The position numbers were made by a program, and so were the translations under genes. From Nereida sp024640765 (lineage in GTDB: Bacteria; Pseudomonadota; Alphaproteobacteria; Rhodobacterales; Rhodobacteraceae), in assembly GCA_024640765.1 (NCBI GenBank), contig JAHEEK010000004.1:62001-126000 (forward strand): DNA of 64,000 nucleotides. Direction: 5' to 3'. The notes beneath the pieces were generated by a model. The model saw only the letters and a list, made by a program, of their open reading frames with translations, searched no databases and was not told the DNA's origin. Numbering within the stretch: the first letter of the stretch is position 1; the number at the start of each line of letters is the position of its first letter. Below, piece by piece: positions 8,579 to 17,556 of this stretch.

Positions 8579-9775
8579 TCAGACCCCGTCCAGTGCCGCC
8601 GTGAATTCAGAGATGAGCATATCAACGTCTTCAACCCCGACCGAGACACGGAAGAACCCTTCGGGCATGCCCAACGCCAAACGCGCCTCAGCACCTAGTG
8701 CGCGGTGCGATGACGTTGCGGGATGCGACAAGGTTGTCCCGATATCGCCCAGAGTTGGGGCAAACGCGATATGTTCAAGCGCGCTGACAAACGCATTTGT
8801 TTGCTCACGCCCGCCGCGCAGCACGAAACTGACCATATTGCCTGTCTGATCTCCCAACATATCGCTCACACGGTTATGGTCCGGATGATCTGTGCGAGCG
8901 GGATAGAGCACTTTTTCAACTGCGCTGTGCGTTGCCAATGCATCCGCTAGCTTTGCGGCATTTTGTTGGGCGCGGTCATAGCGCAACTCAAATGAGTAAA
9001 GCCCGCGTTCCGCCAGCCAGCAATCAAATGGTGATGGCGTAAATCCCCATGTGACCGCCTTGACGACCATTGCATCGCGCAGCGCCGGATCACGGGTTGC
9101 CGTGTAGCCCAGTGTCACATCCGAGTGTCCGGCCAACAGTTTGGTGACAGAGTGGATCACGATGTCAGCGCCGTGATCAAATGCACGGTATCCGCGCGGA
9201 GTGGTGAAGGTATTGTCGATCATCACAAGAACGCCGCGTGCGAGGCAGGCCTTTGTAATCGCACCAATATCTGCAAGGCGAAGCGTTGGATTGCTCATAA
9301 CTTCGAGCAAAACAAGCCGCGTGTTGGGCTGGATCGCGGCGGCAAATGCGGCCGCATCTGTGGGATCCGCCAGCGATGTTTCAATGCCAAGGTCAGGCAA
9401 ATCTTGGCTTAGCATCCTGAGCGACCGGCCATAAAGCTGATCCCCACCCAGAACGTGATCACCCGCTTTGCACACCCCAAGGATTGCAGCAGAAATCGCA
9501 GCCATGCCGCTGCTGGTGATGAAGCCAGCACCCATCTGTGGTGTCACACCTTCAAGCTGATCGATCTTGCGCGCCAAAACGTCTGCGTTGGGGTGCCCTT
9601 CACGGGCGTAGGTATAGCCCTGTGCAGCACCCAGATATTGCGCATCCAATGCATCAGGCGTGTCGCTTGCATAGACAACAGACGGCTGAAGCGGCGTGAC
9701 GACCGCACGGCTTGAGCTTTGTGGAAATGCCATACGGCGCACCATTGAGGGGGAATTCAGGCGTTCGTCACTCAT
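8579..9775 (-). CDS. Cys/Met metabolism PLP-dependent enzyme (trans-sulfuration family)
   Basis: This 398-aa fold-type I PLP enzyme belongs to the cystathionine beta/gamma-lyase and O-acylhomoserine sulfhydrylase family. Visible motifs are YTYAREGHPN, FITSSGMAAISAAILG, the PLP-anchoring IDNTFTTPRGYRAFDHGAD and the Schiff-base lysine at about 212 in HSVTKLLAGHSDVTLG. The family covers several reactions that sequence motifs alone do not separate (beta-lyase, gamma-lyase, sulfhydrylase), so no gene symbol is given. It lies 23 bp upstream of phoR, and its stop overlaps nothing on that side. The next upstream gene overlaps its start by 4 nt (ATGA), implying co-transcription with the gamma-carbonic-anhydrase-like gene and gmk. 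Confidence 0.88.
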   Translation of the reverse strand: MSDERLNSPSMVRRMAFPQSSSRAVVTPLQPSVVYASDTPDALDAQYLGAAQGYTYAREGHPNADVLARKIDQLEGVTPQMGAGFITSSGMAAISAAILGVCKAGDHVLGGDQLYGRSLRMLSQDLPDLGIETSLADPTDAAAFAAAIQPNTRLVLLEVMSNPTLRLADIGAITKACLARGVLVMIDNTFTTPRGYRAFDHGADIVIHSVTKLLAGHSDVTLGYTATRDPALRDAMVVKAVTWGFTPSPFDCWLAERGLYSFELRYDRAQQNAAKLADALATHSAVEKVLYPARTDHPDHNRVSDMLGDQTGNMVSFVLRGGREQTNAFVSALEHIAFAPTLGDIGTTLSHPATSSHRALGAEARLALGMPEGFFRVSVGVEDVDMLISEFTAALDGV

Positions 9776-10290
9776 AGTGCGCTTAGTCCTTTTCTAAAGC
9801 GTTCTGCATTTTTCTGGTAGCCGAGCGCTGATTTCAACAAACCGTCAATCGCCTCTTTGTCGAGGGCGCGGCGGACTTTCGCGGGTGCGCCAACCACAAG
9901 TGAGCCATCTGGGATGACTGCGCCTTCCGTGACCAAAGCGTTCGCCCCAATTAGGCAGTTTTTGCCGATAACAGCCCCGTTTAGTACCGTGGCGCCCATC
10001 CCGATCAGCGTGCAATCACCAATCGTGCAGCCGTGTAAAATAGCTTTGTGCCCGATCGTGCAGTTAGCCCCGACAGTAAGCGGGAAACCCATGTCCGTGT
10101 GCAAAACGCTGCCCTCTTGCACGTTCGCCCCCTCGCCCACAGTGATCCGTTCGTTATCACCACGCAGCATGGCGCCAAACCAAACGCTGCTTTTTGCGCA
10201 AAGGGTAATCGCGCCAATGATGTTGGCATCCGCTGCAACCCAAGCGGTTGGGTCAATTTTGGGGGTGATTCCATCAAGCTTATAAATCAT
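9772..10290 (-). CDS. gamma-carbonic anhydrase family protein (hexapeptide repeat)
   Basis: This 172-aa left-handed beta-helix protein has hexapeptide repeats through most of its length (for example VWFGAMLRGDNERITVGEGA). It keeps the three histidines that bind metal in this family (LHTD, GHKAILHG). It resembles YrdA/PaaY/CaiE-like proteins, which assemble as trimers and may have weak carbonic anhydrase or thioesterase-related activity. The physiological role is unassigned. It overlaps gmk upstream and the PLP enzyme downstream by 4 nt each, so it is translated as part of a tightly coupled run. Confidence 0.87.
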   Translation of the reverse strand: MIYKLDGITPKIDPTAWVAADANIIGAITLCAKSSVWFGAMLRGDNERITVGEGANVQEGSVLHTDMGFPLTVGANCTIGHKAILHGCTIGDCTLIGMGATVLNGAVIGKNCLIGANALVTEGAVIPDGSLVVGAPAKVRRALDKEAIDGLLKSALGYQKNAERFRKGLSAL

Positions 10291-10946
10291 TTGCGGGCCT
10301 CAAATTCTGCGTTCAAATCACGTACAATATCGGACATTTGCGGTTGTTGGCTAAGGCGCAGACGTTCTGCGCTGACGATTGATTTCAGCCGTTCTTCCGT
10401 TCGATCAAGATCATCGTTGACCAAAACATAGTCATATTCGGGCCAGTGACTAATCTCATCGCGGGACTTTTTCATCCGTCCCGAAATAACTTCGTCGCTA
10501 TCCTGTCCACGTCCACGCAACCGTCGCTCCAACTCTGCAATTGAGGGCGGCAGGATAAAAATCGACAACGTGTGCATTCCCAAAACAGAGTTGCGTATTT
10601 GCTGCCCACCTTGCCAGTCGATATCAAACAGCACATCGCGCCCGTCATTGATCGCCGCTTCAACGGGACCCCGTGGGGAGCCGTATAAATTGTCAAACAC
10701 CTCGGCATGTTCCAGCATATCGCCCCGCGTGACCATATCTTCGAAACCTGTCCGGCTTTCAAAGTAGTATTCAATGCCGTGAGTCTCACCTTCGCGCGCA
10801 GCACGCGTGGTGGCCGACACACTAAACGACAGGCTCGGGTCCCATTTCATAAGCCGCTTGGCCAACGTCGATTTACCCGCACCGGAAGGCGAGGACAAAA
10901 TGATCAACAGCCCACGACGGGCGGCGGTACTTTTGGGGGCAGACAT
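10287..10946 (-). CDS. gmk: guanylate kinase
   Basis: Catalyses ATP + GMP to ADP + GDP. The 219-aa protein has the P-loop SSPSGAGKSTL near residues 18-28, the GMP-binding stretch FSVSATTRAAREGE and GIEYYF, and FDIDWQGGQQIR. It is about the family's usual length. The gene lies 3 bp downstream of yicC, a common pairing in proteobacteria, and overlaps the following gamma-carbonic-anhydrase-like gene by 4 nt. Confidence 0.96.
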   Translation of the reverse strand: MSAPKSTAARRGLLIILSSPSGAGKSTLAKRLMKWDPSLSFSVSATTRAAREGETHGIEYYFESRTGFEDMVTRGDMLEHAEVFDNLYGSPRGPVEAAINDGRDVLFDIDWQGGQQIRNSVLGMHTLSIFILPPSIAELERRLRGRGQDSDEVISGRMKKSRDEISHWPEYDYVLVNDDLDRTEERLKSIVSAERLRLSQQPQMSDIVRDLNAEFEARK

Positions 10947-10949
10947 CAG

Positions 10950-11843
10950 TTACTCCACGTTTTGGATTTGTTCACGCATTTGGTCGATCACGGCCTTCAG
11001 AGCAAGTCCGATTGTCGTCAGTTCCGTGTGGTTGGCCTTGGCGCACAGGGTGTTCGCTTCGCGATTGAATTCTTGGCTAAGAAAATCAAGCTTGCGGCCT
11101 TTGGCGCCGGTTTGGGCCAATAATTCCCGCCCCGCAGTGATATGCGCGCGTAACCTGTCCAGCTCTTCAGCCACATCAGCCTTCACGGCCAAAAGCGCAA
11201 TTTCTTGGGCAAAGCGGGCCACATCAATGTCATCTGAAAGGTTTGCAGAAACACGTGCCAAGCTTTCAGCAAAGCGCGCCTTCATGTCGTCTGCACGCGT
11301 TTCGATGATGTTTGCGGCCTGATGTGTGAGTACTTCAATCTGGTTTAACTGGTCTGCCAAGATGCCATGCAAAGCCGCTCCTTCATCGCTACGCATCTGG
11401 TTAAAGCTGTGCAACAGCATTGGCAGATCGCTCAAAATTGCCGTCGATAATGGCGCCGTATCCGCGCTGGCTGCCTCTGTATCTACTATCCCTCGGTAGG
11501 CTAAAATCTCGGCGGTGCTTGGAGGCGTTGTGTCTAGACCGTGATCCGCAGCCGAGTGCGCAATCTGTTTGAGCGCGCTCAAGACATCATGCAGCCGTGC
11601 CTCATCTACGGTGAACCCCGCGCCATTATCTTGCCGCGTTACTTTGCAATTCATCGTGATGTTGCCGCGCTCGGCAGCGCCTTGTGCGGCTTTGCGCGCA
11701 GCGATCTCAAGACCCTCAATCCACTCGGGGACGCGGATGCGCAGATCAAGACCACGGCCGTTTACGGCACGTATTTCCCACGTCCAACTATAGCCATCTA
11801 ACTGCCCTGAACATGTGGCAAAACCAGTCATTGAAAGTGTCAT
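10950..11843 (-). CDS. YicC family endoribonuclease-like protein
   Basis: The 297-aa protein starts MTLSMTGFATCSGQLDG, the canonical YicC N-terminus, from an ATG at 11843; the frame is open 11 codons further upstream but that extension lacks family similarity. The N-terminal YicC domain includes EIRAVNGRGLDLRIRVPEW, and the C-terminal DUF1732-type domain ends in GRKLDFLSQEFNREANTL. Family members have been reported to be RNA-directed endonucleases. It precedes gmk by 3 bp and likely shares its transcript. Confidence 0.93.
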   Translation of the reverse strand: MTLSMTGFATCSGQLDGYSWTWEIRAVNGRGLDLRIRVPEWIEGLEIAARKAAQGAAERGNITMNCKVTRQDNGAGFTVDEARLHDVLSALKQIAHSAADHGLDTTPPSTAEILAYRGIVDTEAASADTAPLSTAILSDLPMLLHSFNQMRSDEGAALHGILADQLNQIEVLTHQAANIIETRADDMKARFAESLARVSANLSDDIDVARFAQEIALLAVKADVAEELDRLRAHITAGRELLAQTGAKGRKLDFLSQEFNREANTLCAKANHTELTTIGLALKAVIDQMREQIQNVE

Positions 11844-12026
11844 TTTGGCCTCGCGACAGTGGATTAATAGCCCCATTTGTGACGCCCTGCTGAAAGCAAG
11901 GCAAGGGCCGATACGTGCCCCGCGCCAGATGCGTTAACCACTCGTTTACATTTTGCACCGCGACACGCTAATTTACGGTATAGTAACGATTAGTCGACTT
12001 GCAGATTTCACACGGATCCTTGAGCC

Positions 12027-12734
12027 ATGACCTCTAAACCCAATGCGCCACGTCTTGCGGCCCCTACCAATGTTGTCTCGATCTTTGAACATCGCGCAGA
12101 GCTTCGGTTCCCAGCGATTGCGCAGACAGAGACCTATTGGGAAGCGCTTCGCGGCACACGCTTGATGCCAGATCGGGCGGATGTGAACCCACGTGGCATA
12201 GAGAATCTGTTGGAATACGCATTTATTGGTGAACGCATCGCCCCGGGCCTTGTGCGTTTACGGCTTGCGGGCATGCACATGTCTGACTTGATGGGTATGG
12301 AAGTGCGCGGCATGCCATTGTCGAGCTTTATTGTTCCGCACGAACGTCAACAGATGGCCGAGGCCATTGACCAAATGTTCGACAGCCCCGCTTGTGTCAC
12401 CCTTACGCTGCGCGCTGAAACAGGTGTTGGGCGTGACAGTTTGGACGCGAAGATAATCCTGTTGCCGCTCAAATCAGATTTCGGTGACGTAAGCCGCGTT
12501 TTGGGGGCCTTTGTCACCAACGGCAAAATTGGACGTGTACCGCGCCGATTCAACATTCTTGAGACAGATGTCCGGCCGCTGTTGAAAGACCCGACGGGTA
12601 GTACAGCTGACGCAATTCTAAGCAGTAGGCCAGCGCCTCACCCAACAGAAGATACCCCTGTAATTAGCGCTGATGAACTGCAGTCTAAGTCCAGTAAAAA
12701 GACAAAATTACAAATACTTACATTCGAAAGATAA
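12027..12734 (+). CDS. PAS domain-containing protein (PAS_5 family), unknown function
   Basis: This 235-aa soluble protein has a PAS_5-type domain spanning about 20-175 (RFPAIAQTETYWEALRGTRLMP, abridged to its core, and GLVRLRLAGMHMSDLMGMEV). No kinase, cyclase or DNA-binding output domain is visible. The C-terminal 50 residues are low-complexity and polar and end in a basic patch (SKSSKKTKLQILTFER). Such stand-alone PAS proteins are frequent in Rhodobacterales and their roles are unknown. The gene is monocistronic and ends before a bidirectional terminator. Confidence 0.82.
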   Translation: MTSKPNAPRLAAPTNVVSIFEHRAELRFPAIAQTETYWEALRGTRLMPDRADVNPRGIENLLEYAFIGERIAPGLVRLRLAGMHMSDLMGMEVRGMPLSSFIVPHERQQMAEAIDQMFDSPACVTLTLRAETGVGRDSLDAKIILLPLKSDFGDVSRVLGAFVTNGKIGRVPRRFNILETDVRPLLKDPTGSTADAILSSRPAPHPTEDTPVISADELQSKSSKKTKLQILTFER

Positions 12735-12773
12735 TCCATTTTCTTAGGATTAACGATTTGTTTAGACATACAA

Positions 12774-12812
12774 AAAGCCCCGGGCGATAACTCGGGGCTT
12801 TGTTGATTTTTT
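12774..12812. terminator. bidirectional terminator between the PAS gene and DAHP synthase
   Basis: Inverted repeat AAAGCCCCG (12774-12782) / CGGGGCTTT (12793-12801) with a 10-nt loop. It is followed by a T-rich tract on the plus strand and preceded by A residues that give a T tract on the minus strand. It lies between two convergent genes and can serve both. Confidence 0.85.
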
Positions 12813-12826
12813 ATCTCAAAATAAGA

Positions 12827-14197
12827 TTAGCTGGCTGCGGCCTGTTGGGTCGCATTGCGCAGGGCCGATAGCTCTTCGGATACCAAAAATGCCAGCTCAA
12901 GAGACTGCGAAGCGTTCAAACGTGGATCGCACGCTGTGTGGTAGCGATCAGATAAGTTCTCATCGGTTACCGCACGGACACCGCCTGTACATTCGGTCAC
13001 GTCTTGCCCAGTCATCTCAAAATGCACACCACCGGGGATCGTGTTTTCAGCACGGTGGATTGCAAAGAATTCCTGAACCTCACGCAGAACGCTTTCAAAC
13101 GGACGGGTCTTGTACCCTGACGCCGCTTTGATCGTGTTACCGTGCATCGCGTCACATGACCAAAGCACGTTCGCGCCCTCTCCTTTGACTGCTTGAATGA
13201 GACGTGGCAGGTGATCACCCACGTTGCCCGCACCGAACCGCGCGATAAGGGTCAAGCGTCCCTCTTCGTTTGTTGGGTTCAGTTTAGACATCAGGACTTT
13301 GAGGTCTTCGGCTGTTGTCGTTGGTCCGCACTTCAAGCCGATCGGGTTTTGCACACCGCGGCAGAATTCAACGTGGGCACCGTCCGGCTGGCGTGTCCGA
13401 TCACCGATCCAGATCATGTGACCAGACCCCGCAACAGGCAGACCTGTTGTGCTATCTTCACGGCACATGGCTTCTTCATATTCCAACAACAGCGCTTCGT
13501 GTGACGTGTAGAAATCAACGGATTGCAACGTATGCGCCGTTTCTTGGGTCACACCAGCAGCTTTCATAAAGTCGAGCGTGTCAGAGATACGGTCTGCCAC
13601 CTCACGGTATTTCTGCGCCTCGCCGCTACCCGTAAAGCCCAGTGTCCAAGCATGGACCTGATGAACGTCCGCATAACCACCGGTTGAGAAAGCGCGCACC
13701 AAGTTCAAAGATGCCGCCGCTTGAGTGTACGCCTGCAGCATGCGCTGTGGGTCGGGAATGCGCGCCTCTGGCGTGAAGTCGAACCCGTTGATGATGTCAC
13801 CACGGTAGCTTGGCAATTCCTGATCGCCTTTGGTCTCGGTAGACGCAGAGCGTGGTTTGGCAAACTGGCCGGCCATCCGGCCCACTTTGACCACAGGCAC
13901 TTTGGCACCATAGGTCAGAACCATCGCCATCTGCAGCATGACTTTGAATGTGTCGCGAATAGTATCTGCAGAAAATTCAGAGAAGCTTTCGGCGCAATCC
14001 CCGCCTTGCAACAAGAACGCTTCACCGCGCGATGCAGCGGCAAGCTCGGCCTTCAAACGGCGCGCTTCGCCTGCAAAAACCAGCGGTGGATATCGGCGTA
14101 ACTGTTCCTCGACGCCGGCCAATGCCGCAGCATCGGTGTAATCTGGCATCTGTACGCGCGGTTTTGCGCGCCATGCATCTTTAGTCCAGTTGGTCAT
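12827..14197 (-). CDS. class II 3-deoxy-7-phosphoheptulonate synthase (DAHP synthase)
   Basis: First enzyme of the shikimate pathway: condenses phosphoenolpyruvate and erythrose 4-phosphate. The 456-aa protein is the plant/Mycobacterium-like class II type, recognised by FLLQGGDCAESF near residue 60, KVGRMAGQFAKPRS, GSGHMIWIGDRTR and CDAMHGNTIKA. The last contains the His and acidic residues of the metal site. It is transcribed alone, divergently from the GlxA-type regulator, with 160 bp between the two starts. Confidence 0.95.
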   Translation of the reverse strand: MTNWTKDAWRAKPRVQMPDYTDAAALAGVEEQLRRYPPLVFAGEARRLKAELAAASRGEAFLLQGGDCAESFSEFSADTIRDTFKVMLQMAMVLTYGAKVPVVKVGRMAGQFAKPRSASTETKGDQELPSYRGDIINGFDFTPEARIPDPQRMLQAYTQAAASLNLVRAFSTGGYADVHQVHAWTLGFTGSGEAQKYREVADRISDTLDFMKAAGVTQETAHTLQSVDFYTSHEALLLEYEEAMCREDSTTGLPVAGSGHMIWIGDRTRQPDGAHVEFCRGVQNPIGLKCGPTTTAEDLKVLMSKLNPTNEEGRLTLIARFGAGNVGDHLPRLIQAVKGEGANVLWSCDAMHGNTIKAASGYKTRPFESVLREVQEFFAIHRAENTIPGGVHFEMTGQDVTECTGGVRAVTDENLSDRYHTACDPRLNASQSLELAFLVSEELSALRNATQQAAAS

Positions 14198-14357
14198 CGG
14201 GTATCCTCGTCACGACGTTAGCGTTAGCACAAAAGCTGATAACCCGACTTTTGCACAGTTCCAATGGGCTTTGTCACCCGAGACGCGTTTTTCCTTGAAT
14301 AAAATGCAGTTTGGTGTTGTTGCTATTCGACGTTGCGTTTTCGGGAAAGGCAGGAAC

Positions 14358-15365
14358 ATGGCGGAGAAACGTCAGATCATCGAGGTGAAAACGGACGGCA
14401 AACCGAAGCGGATTGTGTTTGTCCTGCTCGAGAACTTTACGCTGTTGTGCTTTTCTGCGGCAATTGAATCGCTGCGTCTTGCAAATATGATGGCGGGCAA
14501 GCCGCTCTATGAATGGCGTCTTGTGGGCGAGATGGGCGCGAATGATGATAGTGTTGTGACGTGCTCTGCTGGCATTCCGTTTCGGCTTCAGGGCGGCCTT
14601 GATGAGTTAAGCCGCGATGACATTGTAATGATTTGTGGCGGTCTTGAGGTACAGCAAGTTACCACAACCAAACTGATGAATTGGATGCGCCGCGAAAGCC
14701 GCCGTGGGGTTCAAATGGGTGGCCTTTGCACAGCTGCCTTTACAATGGCGAAAGCGGGTCTGCTTGACGGGCGCCGCGCGACGATCCACTGGGAAAACCA
14801 AGACAGCTTTGCCGAGGAATTTGAAGATGTGGAGCTAACAAAATCCGTCTTTGTGGTGGACGGCAACCGCTTCACCACCGCCGGAGGCACCGCTTCGATT
14901 GACCTGATGCTCAAGATTATTGCCGCAGAACACGGGCAGGATTTGGCCAACTCGGTCGCGGACCAGCTAATTTATTCCTCTATTCGCACGGACCAGGACA
15001 GCCAGCGTTTGTCTATCCCCACGCGCATTGGCGTACGGCACCCGAAGTTGAGCCTTGTTATCCAAATGATGGAAGCCAACATCGAAGAACCGATCAGTCC
15101 CGGTATACTTGCTAAACACGTGGGCATGTCGACCCGACAGCTTGAGCGGCTTTTCCGCAGATATTTGTCGCGCAGCCCTAAGCGCTATTACATGGAACTG
15201 CGTTTGCAAAAGGCGCGGAACTTGCTGATCCAGACGGATATGAGTGTCATTAACGTAGCACTTGCGTGCGGTTTTGCCTCGCCATCGCATTTTTCCAAAT
15301 GCTACCGGTGCCACTATGACACCACACCCTACCGCGAACGGGGAGCACACGCCGGCCGAGGCTAA
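14358..15365 (+). CDS. GlxA-type transcriptional regulator (DJ-1/PfpI + AraC HTH)
   Basis: This 335-aa regulator combines an N-terminal DJ-1/PfpI-like amidase domain (about 15-200; RIVFVLLENFTLLCFSAAIE, and GGLCTAAFTMAKAGLLDG with a nucleophile-elbow-like Cys) with a C-terminal AraC double helix-turn-helix (about 230-330; LAKHVGMSTRQLERLFRRYL, then NVALACGFASPSHFSKCYR). The ATG at 14358 has GGCAGGA upstream; the frame is open earlier, into the divergent promoter region, but without family similarity. It sits just upstream of the binding protein of an amino-acid importer, so it may control uptake of that substrate. That link is inferred from position only. Confidence 0.88.
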   Translation: MAEKRQIIEVKTDGKPKRIVFVLLENFTLLCFSAAIESLRLANMMAGKPLYEWRLVGEMGANDDSVVTCSAGIPFRLQGGLDELSRDDIVMICGGLEVQQVTTTKLMNWMRRESRRGVQMGGLCTAAFTMAKAGLLDGRRATIHWENQDSFAEEFEDVELTKSVFVVDGNRFTTAGGTASIDLMLKIIAAEHGQDLANSVADQLIYSSIRTDQDSQRLSIPTRIGVRHPKLSLVIQMMEANIEEPISPGILAKHVGMSTRQLERLFRRYLSRSPKRYYMELRLQKARNLLIQTDMSVINVALACGFASPSHFSKCYRCHYDTTPYRERGAHAGRG

Positions 15366-15495
15366 GAACTAGGCTAATTTTATTGCGCATTTCGTCTCAT
15401 TAATCGGCTGTTTACGTTAGGAAACTGCTTCCCTATTTGCGAATCTATGCGTAATGTACTTGACGGACATTTTAGATCCGACATGGGAGATTGTT

Positions 15496-16689
15496 ATGAA
15501 AAAATTGTTGATGGCGACAGCACTTACAGCTGTTACGGCAACAACTGCCTTCGCAGGCGGCCACGGTAAAGAAGTTAAACTCGGAATCATTTTGGGCTTC
15601 ACTGGCCCGCTTGAATCTCTGACTCAGCAAATGGCTGGCGGCGCAGAAGCCGCGATTGAAGAAGTAACTGCTTCAGGCATGCTGCTGGACGCGGCAAAAG
15701 TAAGTGGCGTGCGCGCAGACAGCACATGTATCGATGCCGCTGCGGCGACTGCTGCTGCTGAGCGCCTGGTAACATCCGACAAAGTAGACGGCATCATGGG
15801 CGCAGACTGTTCAGGCGTAACAGGCGCGATCCTATCAAACGTTGCTTTGGCAAACGGCACTGTAATGATCTCGCCCTCTGCGACATCACCAGGCCTCTCC
15901 ACAGTAGAAGACAACGGCCTGTTCTTCCGCACAGCTCCGTCAGATGCGCGTCAAGGCGTTGTAATGACTAATGTTCTGCTCGAAGAAGGCATTAACGAAG
16001 TTGCGCTGTCGTACGTAAACAACGACTACGGCAAAGGTCTTGCTGATTCATTCCAAGCTGCTTTTGAAGAAGCTGGGGGCGTAGTTACTATCTCAGCAGC
16101 TCACGAAGACGACAAGGCGGACTACTCTGCCGAAGTTGGGGCGTTGGCATCTGCTGGCGGTGACCGGCTGGTTGTTGCAGGCTACGTTGACAGTGGTGGT
16201 TCTGGTATCGTTCGTGCGGCTCTAGACAGCGGCGCATTCGACACATTCCACTTCCCTGACGGTATGATCTCCGACGCGCTTGTTGAGAACTTTGGTTCAG
16301 AGATCGACGGCTCAACAGGTCAAAACCCAGGCACAGACAGCCCAGGTGCGTTAAAATACGCAGAGCTGATCGGCGACAAGTTCAACCCAACATCACCTTT
16401 CTCTGCGGAAAGCTATGACGCGGCAGCACTTATCATGCTGGCGATGCAAGCAGCAGACAGCAAAGACCCGTCTGACTACAAAGACCACGTGATGGACGTT
16501 GCAAACGCACCGGGCATCGAAATCTTCCCTGGTGAGTTGGGCAAAGCGCTCGAACTGATCAAAGCTGGCGAAGAAATCGACTACGTTGGTGCGTCTGCTG
16601 TTGAGCTGATCGGACCCGGCGAAAGCGCTGGTAACTACCGTCAGATCACATTCGAAGGTGGCGAGCTGAAAGTGGTCAAGTACCGCTAA
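15496..16689 (+). CDS. branched-chain amino-acid type ABC transporter substrate-binding protein
   Basis: Periplasmic type I binding protein of 397 aa with a Sec signal peptide (MKKLLMATALTAVTATTAFA) cleaved around residue 20. The mature part begins KEVKLGIILGFTGPLESLTQ and shows the LivJ/AmiC fold signatures ISPSATSPGLSTVEDNGLFF and VALSYVNNDYGKGLADSF. The ligand cannot be read from sequence; related proteins bind leucine, other amino acids, amides or urea. The ATG at 15496 has GGGAG 5 bp upstream. A hairpin follows the stop, after which four transporter genes continue. Confidence 0.88.
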   Translation: MKKLLMATALTAVTATTAFAGGHGKEVKLGIILGFTGPLESLTQQMAGGAEAAIEEVTASGMLLDAAKVSGVRADSTCIDAAAATAAAERLVTSDKVDGIMGADCSGVTGAILSNVALANGTVMISPSATSPGLSTVEDNGLFFRTAPSDARQGVVMTNVLLEEGINEVALSYVNNDYGKGLADSFQAAFEEAGGVVTISAAHEDDKADYSAEVGALASAGGDRLVVAGYVDSGGSGIVRAALDSGAFDTFHFPDGMISDALVENFGSEIDGSTGQNPGTDSPGALKYAELIGDKFNPTSPFSAESYDAAALIMLAMQAADSKDPSDYKDHVMDVANAPGIEIFPGELGKALELIKAGEEIDYVGASAVELIGPGESAGNYRQITFEGGELKVVKYR

Positions 16690-16712
16690 GCCGGCCTATC
16701 ACAAAACTAAGG

Positions 16713-16745
16713 AACAGCCCGATCTTGTGTCGGGCTGTTTTGTTA
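16713..16745 (+). terminator. intra-operon attenuator after the binding-protein gene
   Basis: Perfect 10-bp inverted repeat AACAGCCCGA (16713-16722) / TCGGGCTGTT (16730-16739) with a 7-nt loop and a short T-rich tail. It lies between the binding protein and the first ATPase of the same importer. A leaky terminator here would give more binding protein than membrane complex. Confidence 0.75.
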
Positions 16746-16761
16746 AGGGGAACTCAATATC

Positions 16762-17556
16762 ATGATCAAAGTGGACAATCTGTCCAAGCACTTTGGCGGC
16801 TTTCGGGCAGTCGATGGCGCTAGCCTCGAGATCCAGAGCGGGTCAATAACGGGCCTTATCGGGCCAAATGGCGCAGGAAAAACAACGCTTTTCAATGTTA
16901 TAGCGGGCGTTCTTAAGCCGTCTGGTGGCCGTGTGACAATGGACGGCGAAGACATTACCGGACTTGAACCGCACCAGCTGTTTCACAAGGGCTTGCTGCG
17001 CACCTTCCAGATTGCCCATGAGTTTTCATCAATGTCGTGCCGCGAGAACCTGATGATGGTCCCGGGCGCGCAAGCGGGTGAAACCCTTTGGAACACGTGG
17101 TTTGGCCGTAAGCGGATCGCTGATCAGGAACGTGCCTTGCGTGCCAAAGCCGACGAGGTTTTGGAATTCCTGACCGTTGAGCACCTTGCCGATCATAAAG
17201 CCGGACAGATTTCTGGTGGTCAGAAAAAGCTGTTGGAACTGGGTCGTACCATGATGGTTGACCCCAAGATTGTGTTTCTTGACGAAGTCGGCGCCGGTGT
17301 GAACCGCACCCTTCTCAACACGATTGGGGACGCGATTATCCGGCTCAACAAAGAGCGCGGCTATACATTCGTCGTGATCGAACATGACATGGATTTCATC
17401 GGTCGGCTTTGCGACCCAGTGATCTGTATGGCAGAAGGCAAAGTCCTTGCCGAAGGTACCCTGCCCGAGATTAAAGCCAACGAGCAGGTCATCGAAGCCT
17501 ATCTGGGCACTGGCCTCAAAAACAAAGACAAAGCACAGGCCGAGGTGACGACATGA
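16762..17556 (+). CDS. livG: branched-chain amino-acid type ABC transporter ATPase (LivG)
   Basis: First of two ATPases of the importer, 264 aa. Walker A is GPNGAGKTTLFNV (about 37-49), the signature is ISGGQKKLLELGR, the Walker B region reads KIVFLDEVGAGVN and the switch His is in VVIEHDMDFIGRLCD. The signature has GGQKK, and the Walker B aspartate-glutamate pair is intact. AAGGGG precedes the ATG. It overlaps livF by 4 nt. Confidence 0.93.
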   Translation: MIKVDNLSKHFGGFRAVDGASLEIQSGSITGLIGPNGAGKTTLFNVIAGVLKPSGGRVTMDGEDITGLEPHQLFHKGLLRTFQIAHEFSSMSCRENLMMVPGAQAGETLWNTWFGRKRIADQERALRAKADEVLEFLTVEHLADHKAGQISGGQKKLLELGRTMMVDPKIVFLDEVGAGVNRTLLNTIGDAIIRLNKERGYTFVVIEHDMDFIGRLCDPVICMAEGKVLAEGTLPEIKANEQVIEAYLGTGLKNKDKAQAEVTT

